The translations under genes and the position numbers were made by a program. Under the pieces are notes generated by a model that made no database searches, had not been told where the DNA came from, and worked only from the letters and a program-made list of their open reading frames with translations. 45,328 nucleotides of DNA from NCBI GenBank assembly GCA_017467515.1, contig JAFUSU010000012.1:1-45328 (forward strand). Direction: 5' to 3'. Positions 7,542-14,550 of the stretch are shown one piece after another. This DNA is from Alphaproteobacteria bacterium. Its GTDB lineage: Bacteria; Pseudomonadota; Alphaproteobacteria; RF32; CAG-239. Each line of letters begins with the position of its first letter. Within the stretch, counting starts at the first letter, position 1.

Positions 7542-7847
7542 ATGAATAAAATACCCGATGACGTTGAAGAAATGGCAAAGCGTATCAAAAACTTTAAGTC
7601 AGCGACACGACCAAACGCTGAGAATAAGGAAAAAAAGTTTGTATACGCCTACCAAACAGGCTCTCGCATTGCGACAGAACTTGTTTCCGGTGTTTTGGTT
7701 GGCGCCGGTCTCGGGTATTTTTTAGATAAGTTTGCTGGAACGGCTCCTGCTCTGCTGATTATTTTTTTAATTCTCGGTGGTGCTGCCGGTTTTTTGAATG
7801 TATATAGATTTGTCAAAAAAGAAGACCAAAGGAAGGAAGAAAACTAA
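7542..7847 (+). CDS. atpI: ATP synthase protein I (AtpI-type)
   Basis: 101-residue AtpI/F0F1-ATPase assembly factor with two membrane helices (LVSGVLVGAGLGYFLD and ALLIIFLILGGAAGFLNVY) after a charged cytoplasmic N-terminus. It helps assemble the c-ring and may affect magnesium handling. It is the first gene of the F0 cluster. AAAGGA precedes the start, and its TAA overlaps the atpB start in a TAATG junction. Confidence 0.9.
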   Translation: MNKIPDDVEEMAKRIKNFKSATRPNAENKEKKFVYAYQTGSRIATELVSGVLVGAGLGYFLDKFAGTAPALLIIFLILGGAAGFLNVYRFVKKEDQRKEEN

Positions 7848-8572
7848 TGTCAAATCCAATGGAACAATTTTCGGTTAAACCTCTTATTCCGTTAGAAATC
7901 GGCGGATACGATGTTTCTTTCACCAACTCATCATTATTTATGGTATTATCCGTTGTCTGCATTACCGCTATTTTCTCTCTCTGTTTACGAGGTCGTCGCA
8001 TTATTCCGACTAAAGCACAATGCATTCCGGAGGGAATATATGCTTTTATTTCAAGTCTGATAAAAGAAAACGTCGGGGCAGAAGGGCTGAAATATTTTAC
8101 TTTGATTTTCAGTATTTTTCTGTTTGTTGCCTTTGGTAACCTTTTGGGGTTATTTCCTTATGCCTTTACTTATACATCTCATTTGGCGGCAGTCGGTGGT
8201 TTATCTTTGATTGCCTTAGCTTTTAACATTTGTATCGGTATCAAGAAAAAGAAGTTAGGCTGGCTGAGAACGTTTTTTCCGAAAGGAATTCCGATGGCTT
8301 TAGCCCCCTTAATTATTCCGATTGAAACCATTTCATTTTTATCAAAACCTTTTAGCTTAACAGTCCGTTTGGTTGCAAATATGACTGTCGGACACATTAT
8401 GCTGAAAATCATCGGAGGATTCGTTGTTCCGTTGGGAATAATCGGCGGCATCATTCCTTTGTCTTTTGACGGCTGCATCATCGTCTTTGAAATTTTCATC
8501 GCTTTGCTGCAAGCGTTCATATATACGGTTTTAAGCTGTATATATCTGAGTGACGCCTTACATAGTCACTAA
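7847..8572 (+). CDS. atpB: ATP synthase F0 subunit a
   Basis: 241-residue integral membrane subunit a, which forms the proton half-channels against the c-ring. The essential arginine lies in SLTVRLVANMTVGHIML, and the last helix has the FIALLQAFIYTVLSCIYL pattern with the conserved Gln. N-terminal FSVKPLIPLEIGGYDVSFTN is typical of alphaproteobacteria. The length is normal. There is a one-base overlap with atpI and a 46-base gap to atpE. Confidence 0.97.
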   Translation: MSNPMEQFSVKPLIPLEIGGYDVSFTNSSLFMVLSVVCITAIFSLCLRGRRIIPTKAQCIPEGIYAFISSLIKENVGAEGLKYFTLIFSIFLFVAFGNLLGLFPYAFTYTSHLAAVGGLSLIALAFNICIGIKKKKLGWLRTFFPKGIPMALAPLIIPIETISFLSKPFSLTVRLVANMTVGHIMLKIIGGFVVPLGIIGGIIPLSFDGCIIVFEIFIALLQAFIYTVLSCIYLSDALHSH

Positions 8573-8618
8573 TTATAATTATGTTTTTAATACTAACAAA
8601 TTTTAAGGAGAAAAGAAT

Positions 8619-8840
8619 ATGGAACCTATGGCTTATATCGGCGCTGGTATGTGCGCTTTAGCAATGATGACATCTGCTTGGGGTGTGTCTCAAGTATGGA
8701 CAACAATCATCAGTACAGTCGGTCGCAACCCTCAAGTCAAAAAAGACGTTGATATTTACGGCTGGGCAGGTTTTGCTGCTGTTGAAGCTATTGCATTGTA
8801 TGCATTAGTTATCGCTTTGGTTATGCTCACAGGCAAATAA
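8619..8840 (+). CDS. atpE: ATP synthase F0 subunit c
   Basis: 73-residue two-helix proteolipid of the rotor ring. The polar loop RNPQ and the ion-carrying glutamate (Glu56 in GFAAVEAIALYAL) are present. The residues after Glu56 are Ala-Ile, without the Ser/Thr of Na+-type rings, so it is probably proton-driven. Helix 1 is odd: where relatives have a GxGxGxGxG run, this protein reads CALAMMTSAWGVSQ, with bulky Met and Trp. AAGGAG precedes the start. A strong hairpin follows the stop. Confidence 0.95.
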   Translation: MEPMAYIGAGMCALAMMTSAWGVSQVWTTIISTVGRNPQVKKDVDIYGWAGFAAVEAIALYALVIALVMLTGK

Positions 8841-8844
8841 TCTT

Positions 8845-8890
8845 ATCTCTTTATCGGCGGGAGCTCTCAAAAGCTCCTGCCTAAAGAGAT
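8845..8890 (+). promoter_or_regulatory. Intercistronic hairpin between atpE and the b' gene
   Basis: Outer stem ATCTCTTTA / TAAAGAGAT and inner stem GGCGGGAGCT / AGCTCCTGCC (one G-T pair) with a two-base bulge and six-base loop: 19 paired positions. A7 rather than T follows, so it does not look like a terminator. It could protect the upstream mRNA and raise c-subunit output relative to b and b'. Confidence 0.8.
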
Positions 8891-8909
8891 ATAAAAAAAG
8901 GAGTTTTCA

Positions 8910-9392
8910 ATGCCTCAATTAGATCCGACAAGTTATGCTTCTCAAATTTTTTGGTTGCTGATCTGCTTTTTCAGCTTAATGTTCATTCTGTCAAGGTTTA
9001 TTATTCCTAAAATTGCTGAAACACGCCAACAACGCGCCAATAAGATTGATGGTTATCTGCATAAAGCAGAACAATTGCGCGAAAAGACCGAAAATGCTAT
9101 TTCTAAATATGAGGCAGCTTTAGCTGATGCGACAAAAAAAGCCAATAACGAATTGGAAAAGACAAAAGCAGAGCTAAATAAAGTTATCACGGACAAACAG
9201 GCAAAATTAGATAAAAAATTGCAAGCTCAGATTAAAGCCGGAGAAGAAGAAATTGCCGCAGGAAAAACTGAGGCACTTAAAGAAATAAAGAACGTTTCTG
9301 CCGCGCTAACTGCAGAAATACTCAAAAAACTGGATATTTCCGGTGTGAGCGCCAATGACATTAAATCCATTATAAACAAAGAGGCTCAATAA
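8910..9392 (+). CDS. ATP synthase F0 subunit b' (AtpF2/AtpG-type)
   Basis: 160-residue b'-type stator subunit. One membrane helix (QIFWLLICFFSLMFILSRFII) is followed by a long charged coiled coil (about 35-140, rich in Ala, Lys, Glu). It starts MPQLDPTSYASQIFWL, the usual N-terminus of alphaproteobacterial b'. It pairs with the b subunit encoded 2 bases downstream to form a heterodimeric peripheral stalk. AAAGGAG lies about 8 bases before the ATG. Confidence 0.93.
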   Translation: MPQLDPTSYASQIFWLLICFFSLMFILSRFIIPKIAETRQQRANKIDGYLHKAEQLREKTENAISKYEAALADATKKANNELEKTKAELNKVITDKQAKLDKKLQAQIKAGEEEIAAGKTEALKEIKNVSAALTAEILKKLDISGVSANDIKSIINKEAQ

Positions 9393-9394
9393 TT

Positions 9395-10006
9395 ATGACA
9401 ACGCCAACCATATCCACAGGAAAAGAGATTATCAATGCCACACAAAATGCCGTTATCGAAGCGGCGGAAAATGTTGCAGAAATGATTGATAACCCCGATC
9501 CGTTGACACAGCATGCACATGAGGCTTTTTATCAGGGAGCTGAATTTTGGGTTGCTGCCGCATTTGTTTTAACTGTTGCTTTATTAAGTCGACCGATTTA
9601 CAAAGCCGTTAAAGGAATGATTGTCAAACACATTGACAGTATCCGTAACGAGTTGAATGAAGCGGAACAATTGCAAACAGATGCCGAAAAATTACTTGCC
9701 TCTTATGAGCGAAAATTTCGCAAGGTAAATGAAGAAGCTGAAAATATTCTGAAAAAATCTCAAAATGAGATTGAATATCTCAAAAAAGCTTCTCTCAGCC
9801 GTCTGGAACAAGATATGGCACAAAAAGAAAAAGATGTTGCCGAAAAATTGCAAGGGGCTAAAGACTCGGCCCTGCAGGAAATTGCAGCCGTTGCCGGCTC
9901 TATCAGCATTAAAACCGTAGAAACGCTCATTCAAAGTAAGCTACAAGCAAAAGATATTGATAAGCTGATTGATACGTCAATTTCTAAAATAGATAAAGCA
10001 ATCTAA
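9395..10006 (+). CDS. atpF: ATP synthase F0 subunit b
   Basis: 203-residue b subunit. A longer-than-usual N-terminus (about 45 residues, including ENVAEMIDNPDP) precedes the membrane helix (FWVAAAFVLTVALLSRPIY), then a long coiled coil to the end. It forms the stator dimer with b'. It is the last gene of this F0 cluster, followed by a terminator. The F1 genes (delta, alpha, gamma, beta, epsilon) are not in the window, as expected for alphaproteobacteria. Confidence 0.93.
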   Translation: MTTPTISTGKEIINATQNAVIEAAENVAEMIDNPDPLTQHAHEAFYQGAEFWVAAAFVLTVALLSRPIYKAVKGMIVKHIDSIRNELNEAEQLQTDAEKLLASYERKFRKVNEEAENILKKSQNEIEYLKKASLSRLEQDMAQKEKDVAEKLQGAKDSALQEIAAVAGSISIKTVETLIQSKLQAKDIDKLIDTSISKIDKAI

Positions 10007-10023
10007 CATATTGATTTAATAAA

Positions 10024-10057
10024 AAAATCCGCGCTTTAATCAAGGGCGGATTTTTTT
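10024..10057. terminator. Bidirectional terminator between atpF and the convergent unknown gene
   Basis: AATCCGC / GCGGATT stem flanked by A-run on the left and T-run on the right, lying between convergent stop codons at 10006 and 10059. Confidence 0.8.
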
Positions 10058-10058
10058 A

Positions 10059-10412
10059 TTAAAGGAGAACTTGTTCCTCCATTTTCGGGGTATACCAAGC
10101 AACGCTGTAAGCGTCTTGAATAGCCCCCAAAGAAAGAACAATATTTTTAGAAGCATCCTCTTTTGCAAAGAACGCCTCAATTCCATTTTTTTTAGAAATA
10201 ACTCGTTTAGCAGGATAAGCCTTACGAGAAATTTCTGATAATTCAATGGGCGTGTAGAATCGCCTCGACAACAAATCAATATATAGTTTGCTGCCTCGAA
10301 TCACCAGTCCGGGCTTATAAGTAACCCCTACCGATGTCTTTTCTTCTATCACTGCCCAATCTACCCTCTTGCCTTGCAAGTTGTAGATATTTTCTAGTGT
10401 TTTTTTATCCAT
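10059..10412 (-). CDS. Hypothetical protein (117 aa), divergent to the HNH-like gene
   Basis: Basic, mixed alpha/beta protein with no signal or membrane segment, starting MDKKTLENIYNLQGKRVDW and ending TPKMEEQVLL. No recognised family. There is no ribosome binding site. A good promoter (TTGACA 10461-10456, TACATT 10438-10433 on minus) would give a leader of only about 14 bases, so translation may be nearly leaderless. It shares a compact back-to-back promoter region with the gene at 10533, which suggests joint regulation. It ends at a bidirectional terminator. Confidence 0.65.
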   Translation of the reverse strand: MDKKTLENIYNLQGKRVDWAVIEEKTSVGVTYKPGLVIRGSKLYIDLLSRRFYTPIELSEISRKAYPAKRVISKKNGIEAFFAKEDASKNIVLSLGAIQDAYSVAWYTPKMEEQVLL

Positions 10413-10432
10413 AATAATCAGTTAGTGGCAGG

Positions 10433-10461
10433 AATGTACCATAATTCTTATTTTTTGTCAA
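10433..10461 (-). promoter_or_regulatory. Sigma-70 promoter of the 117-aa gene
   Basis: On minus, TTGACA and TACATT separated by 17 bases. The start codon at 10412 is about 14 bases past the expected transcription start. Confidence 0.55.
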
Positions 10462-10473
10462 CAATATAATTTA

Positions 10474-10502
10474 TTGACAAAATTATTCATTACAGGTATA
10501 AT
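10474..10502 (+). promoter_or_regulatory. Consensus sigma-70 promoter of the 488-aa gene
   Basis: Perfect TTGACA (10474-10479), 17-base spacer, perfect TATAAT (10497-10502). The -35 is mirrored by the -35 of the divergent gene: TTGTCAA (10455-10461) faces TTGACAA (10474-10480) across 12 bases. Confidence 0.85.
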
Positions 10503-10532
10503 TTATTATATTTTTTTAATGAAAGAAATTCT

Positions 10533-11999
10533 ATGGAAAAAAAGAATCAATATAAAAGCCCTTCAGCCCCAAGTAATACAACACTTGCCGGACGAATTTA
10601 TGCCACCGGCAAACTATTGCAACTTTACGATTTATGCAACGCACATGATGCACTCAGTATTGATTCCTCCCTATTTCAAACATTAAAAGCCTCTTTTCAG
10701 TCAAAATTAGAAAATGCAGATGCAGATGATAAATCTTTACTTAAAGGAATGAGAGCCGAAACCGTTTTAAACACTTGGCAGTTACTTGATGACAATGGAA
10801 AACTTAAGTCAGATGAGATTTTACTTGCGAAAATGAAGGAATTTTCAGCCATCATTCGAGACAGAGAGATTGCCAAAATAACCCATGACCTGACAGCCGC
10901 CGGTGTATCACTAAATTCTCTCGGTATCAAAGATATTGAAAAATTCAAAAATAATCCCCATCGGGGAAATTCGCCGAACAGTCTTAAGGAAAAGCTGGCA
11001 GAAGATTTTGCTCTCATTCAAATAACTGATCCGACGAATATTCTGATTCAAGAAATCGCACCGACCGTAAAAAAACAAATCTCAACGTTGCCATATACGG
11101 TTTACTGGCGTCCGGAAGACGTCAAAACAAACCATCAACTGAGAGATTATTTTGATAAATCATCATCTAAAGGTGAAACAACACCACGTCAGGATTTTTT
11201 AAAGTTTATGGGAAAATTGTTGAGTCTGGGAGAGGATTTAACCAAACAAACGACAATTCCTGCAGATAAAGTTTCCGCAAACAACACCTCTTTATTAAGT
11301 TATTACGATGAGATTCGTAAAATTAGCGGATTGAACGACTTAAAAAATGAGGAGATAGCATCCATCGCCGCTAAAGCCTATATAACAGCAGCGGAAGGAT
11401 GTTGGGCGCATAAACAAAAATGCAACCCCGGTGGAAATAAGGCAATATATTATAAAAGCGGTGTCAGTACGTGGATTAAACGGTTAAAAGAGGGGCGTAA
11501 TGATATTGCAAAGTTAGCCTTTCTTTCCCCTAAAGATCAAAAAGATTACGACAGCCACGGCGAGCTATGGCAAGAGCAATTAGCCGCCAAACATATCAGC
11601 ATTGATCACAAGTTTGATTTAAAATATCATATTTTGCTTTCCGATATGAAAGATAAACAATTACTCAATAATCTGTGGAATATGCAAATGATTATCGGTG
11701 GCTCTATCCACAATGCAAAAACAGAAGAAACCGAAAACAACAATAAAGAAACAAATAAAATAGAATTGGAAAAAAATCTTTATATATACAAAATAAAAGT
11801 TTCCAAAAAATCAGACTCTTCCATTTTATGCACTTACGCCACAGAGAAATCAAACGGCGATACTTCAAGTATAAAAATGCCGATTAAAGAGCCCGAAAAA
11901 ATTTCACAATTACGCCAAAATAGTTTATCTCCATCCGAACAAGGAATAACAAGAAACATCTTTTTACCCTTACGTCAATTTATAAACGGGCATAGCTAA
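10533..11999 (+). CDS. Hypothetical protein (488 aa) with an HNH-like core
   Basis: Large, mainly helical, soluble protein starting MEKKNQYKSPSAPSNTTLAG; no signal peptide. I do not recognise a family. Residues about 353-400 resemble an HNH/ββα-metal nuclease: IDHKF (Asp358-His359), then NNLWNMQ (380-385), then SIHNAKTE (His393, Asn394, Lys396). That is the spacing and order of DH...NLW.Q...H.N.K seen in some HNH enzymes. Upstream EGCWAHKQKC has two cysteines that could bind a structural metal. GAAAG precedes the ATG, and a consensus promoter drives it. A nuclease or toxin role is inference only. Confidence 0.75.
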   Translation: MEKKNQYKSPSAPSNTTLAGRIYATGKLLQLYDLCNAHDALSIDSSLFQTLKASFQSKLENADADDKSLLKGMRAETVLNTWQLLDDNGKLKSDEILLAKMKEFSAIIRDREIAKITHDLTAAGVSLNSLGIKDIEKFKNNPHRGNSPNSLKEKLAEDFALIQITDPTNILIQEIAPTVKKQISTLPYTVYWRPEDVKTNHQLRDYFDKSSSKGETTPRQDFLKFMGKLLSLGEDLTKQTTIPADKVSANNTSLLSYYDEIRKISGLNDLKNEEIASIAAKAYITAAEGCWAHKQKCNPGGNKAIYYKSGVSTWIKRLKEGRNDIAKLAFLSPKDQKDYDSHGELWQEQLAAKHISIDHKFDLKYHILLSDMKDKQLLNNLWNMQMIIGGSIHNAKTEETENNNKETNKIELEKNLYIYKIKVSKKSDSSILCTYATEKSNGDTSSIKMPIKEPEKISQLRQNSLSPSEQGITRNIFLPLRQFINGHS

Positions 12000-12032
12000 A
12001 CGTTAAATTTACGATTATCGACAAAGATTTCC

Positions 12033-12057
12033 AAGAGGGCTCTGCCCTCTTTTTTTA
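12033..12057 (+). terminator. Rho-independent terminator of the 488-aa gene
   Basis: GAGGGC-TCT-GCCCTC stem followed by T8, 35 bases after the stop. Confidence 0.9.
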
Positions 12058-12120
12058 TGTTTTTTTTCTCATCATACCCTATATCCGATTCTCTTGCCTC
12101 TTTTTCATACTTTTTTCTTC

Positions 12121-12273
12121 GTCATACTCAGGCACTTTTTTCTCTCTCCCGTCATACTCAGGCTTGACCTGAGTATCCATTCGAATAAGGAATCAATATA
12201 ATAATGGCCCCTCCGATCAAGTCGGAGGGTGACGATGCGTGGTGTAATGCACCCTCGTGTCAACCACGAGGGT
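12121..12273. repeat. Cluster of palindromic intergenic repeats
   Basis: Within the 485-base gene-free stretch 12000-12484 are several hairpins. They are: GTCATACTCAGG, a partial unit at 12121-12132; a full unit at 12151-12179 with TACTCAGG/CCTGAGTA around CTTGA and ending GTATCCA; CCCTCCGA/TCGGAGGG at 12209-12229; and ACCCTCGTG/CACGAGGGT at 12251-12273. The GTCAT...TTGACC...ATCCA layout is that of dispersed repeats common in alphaproteobacteria. The rest of the stretch (12061-12120) is T-rich and holds no gene I can support. Confidence 0.8.
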
Positions 12274-12320
12274 GAGGGTATGGATAATTTTTGATTGTCT
12301 TCCAGTTATCTATAATATCA

Positions 12321-12364
12321 CACAAAAAACAAAAAGCGGAGATTATCTGACTACAACCTCCGCT
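12321..12364 (-). terminator. Probable terminator downstream of pheA
   Basis: On minus, AGCGGAG/CTCCGCT stem (12335-12364) followed by T5-G-T6. It lies about 120 bases past the pheA stop, with no gene between. Confidence 0.6.
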
Positions 12365-12484
12365 CCAATGACATATAAAAGAAGAATAAAACGGTTCCTG
12401 TCACCAATACTATTCAGGAACATTTTTTATAATATCACAAATTTGGTCTCTCGACAACCAAAATTTTTATCAAAAAAGAAAAAA

Positions 12485-13321
12485 TTATATCACTCTGACT
12501 TTCTTATATGTCCCTAAAATTTTAATAGAGTTTGCCTCTGAGAAAAACTGTAATTCATCAAATGCATTTTTAAAGGCCTTTGATTCCGGATGACATTCCG
12601 CTTCTACATAAAATTGTGCTGAAACAAACTTACCATCCAACAAATAACTTTCCAGCTTATTGATATTGATTCCGTTAGTAGCAAAACCGCCTAAAGCCTT
12701 ATATAAGGCGGCAGGAATACTTTTAACCTTAAAAATAAAAGACGTCACAAACACATCTTTATCTTTTGCCGGAACCAAATGTTCTCGGGAAAGAATCAAA
12801 AAACGCGTCGTGTTATTATGTGCATTCTCAATATTAGATGCCAAAATATCTAAACCATAAATTTTTGCCGCCAATTTTGAGGCAATAGCGGCTTTACTTA
12901 AATCCTTCCACATCAGCACATCTTCACAAGATTTTGCCGTATCGATTCTGGCAACCGGCATAATGGAATGGGTCTTCAAAAACTCAGAACATTGCGCTAA
13001 GGCCTGAGGATGCGATGAGGCTAATTGAATATCCTCTAACTTTGCTCCTTTTAATCCCAATAACTGATGTTCAACCCGCAAATAATATTCACCGATAATA
13101 TATAAATTCATCTTCGGTAATAAAAAATGAACATCAGAAACACGTCCGGCATTAGAATTTTCAACAGGAATCATAGCATAATCGGCATCACCGTTTTGAA
13201 CTTTTTCCATTGCAATTTCAAAAGTTTCACAAGGAACATAAGTAGCCTCGGGAAAAACTTCTTGTGCCGCAATATGTGAATACGCGCCGGCTACCCCCTG
13301 ATATGTGATTTTTAACGTCAT
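12485..13321 (-). CDS. pheA: Prephenate dehydratase
   Basis: 278-residue monofunctional prephenate dehydratase, which converts prephenate to phenylpyruvate in phenylalanine synthesis (cytosol). The catalytic domain starts ITYQGVAGAYSHIAAQEVFP and contains the NNTTRFLIL motif with the essential Thr. The C-terminal ACT domain (about 195-278) binds phenylalanine for feedback: GALYKALGGF-type sequence followed by KLESYLLDGK, in the position of the ESRP effector motif. No chorismate mutase domain is fused. AGAGGC precedes the ATG. It is monocistronic and divergent from queA. Confidence 0.95.
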   Translation of the reverse strand: MTLKITYQGVAGAYSHIAAQEVFPEATYVPCETFEIAMEKVQNGDADYAMIPVENSNAGRVSDVHFLLPKMNLYIIGEYYLRVEHQLLGLKGAKLEDIQLASSHPQALAQCSEFLKTHSIMPVARIDTAKSCEDVLMWKDLSKAAIASKLAAKIYGLDILASNIENAHNNTTRFLILSREHLVPAKDKDVFVTSFIFKVKSIPAALYKALGGFATNGININKLESYLLDGKFVSAQFYVEAECHPESKAFKNAFDELQFFSEANSIKILGTYKKVRVI

Positions 13322-13407
13322 AACAGCCTCTATTAATAAATCTTGAAAATCAAACAGCGATATAATATAACGGAGAAAAAATAAATGTAAATACGGAAAG
13401 ACGGATA

Positions 13408-14502
13408 ATGAAAGTAGATATTTTTGACTTTGAAATGGATAAAAACCTGATTGCTAATCAGCCGGCAGATCCGCGTGACAGTTGCAAACTTCTTGATTTA
13501 ACCGATCCTGATAAAATCTGCGATCGTGTCTTTTATGAATTGCCCGATTTGCTGGAAGCTGGTGATGTTCTGGTTTTTAATGACACTAAAGTTATTCCGG
13601 CTAAACTTTATGCACAACGAGGACAAGCCGAAGTTGAGGTAACTCTTTACCACCCCGTTGACGGCATTGAATGGTGGGCTTTTATCAAAAATTCCAAACG
13701 CCTGCACATTGACGACATCATTACTTTTTATACGGATGAAATTTCTCCCGCGCAATCTGATTTTTCTGCGCGCATTCTTGAAAAAAAAGCCGATGACGGC
13801 ATTCGCTTGGCTTTCAATTGCAAACCTCAAGATTTAGGCAACCTGCTTGAAAAATACGGTTCAATGCCGCTTCCTCCTTACATTAAAAGAGAGAAACCCT
13901 CAACAGAAGGAAATACATCTCTCTGGAGCCGTTATTCAGATAAAGAAAATTACCAAACAATTTACGCCAAACACGAAGGGGCCGTTGCAGCACCGACCGC
14001 CGGACTGCATTTTACGGATCGCGTTTTTAAGGCACTTGAAGAAAAAGGTGTCAAAAAAGTTTTTCTCACTTTGCACGTTGGCGCGGGAACATTTCTTCCG
14101 GTTAAAGTTGAGGACACGGAAAACCATAAAATGCACGCAGAATACGGAATTATTACTCAACAGGCATGTGACACCATTAATGAGGCAAAAAAACAGGGCA
14201 AAAAAATCATTGCTGTCGGCACAACTTCTTTGCGATTATTGGAAACCGCCGGCGATGAACAAGGGATTCTTCACCCCTTTACCGGAGAAACAAGTATTTT
14301 TATTACACCTGGCTATAAATTCAAAATTATCGACGAGATTATTACTAATTTTCACCTGCCTAAATCAACACTTTTTATGCTGATTTGTGCCATTGCCGGA
14401 ATTGATAGAATGAAAAAAGCATATCAACACGCAATGACACACGGATATCATTTTTATTCTTACGGTGACAGCTCTATTCTTAAATGCGTAAATAAAATTT
14501 AA
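13408..14502 (+). CDS. queA: S-adenosylmethionine:tRNA ribosyltransferase-isomerase
   Basis: 364-residue QueA, which transfers the ribosyl part of SAM to preQ1 in tRNA to make epoxyqueuosine. Family motifs are clear: DFEMDKNLIANQPADPRDSC at the start, VLVFNDTKVIPAKLY, EGAVAAPTAGLHFTD, LTLHVGAGTFLPVK, and near the end NFHLPKSTLFMLICA. The length is normal. GGAAAG precedes the ATG. No tgt gene is adjacent, though queA-tgt pairs are common elsewhere. Confidence 0.98.
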   Translation: MKVDIFDFEMDKNLIANQPADPRDSCKLLDLTDPDKICDRVFYELPDLLEAGDVLVFNDTKVIPAKLYAQRGQAEVEVTLYHPVDGIEWWAFIKNSKRLHIDDIITFYTDEISPAQSDFSARILEKKADDGIRLAFNCKPQDLGNLLEKYGSMPLPPYIKREKPSTEGNTSLWSRYSDKENYQTIYAKHEGAVAAPTAGLHFTDRVFKALEEKGVKKVFLTLHVGAGTFLPVKVEDTENHKMHAEYGIITQQACDTINEAKKQGKKIIAVGTTSLRLLETAGDEQGILHPFTGETSIFITPGYKFKIIDEIITNFHLPKSTLFMLICAIAGIDRMKKAYQHAMTHGYHFYSYGDSSILKCVNKI

Positions 14503-14550
14503 ACTGTTCCGTGCTAAACTGTTTCTCGATTTAACAAAAAGGCAAACAGC

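Noticed and set aside
12257..12517. Plus-strand frame after the repeat cluster
   Set aside because: It starts within a palindromic repeat, runs across a terminator and into the pheA stop region, and lacks a ribosome binding site.
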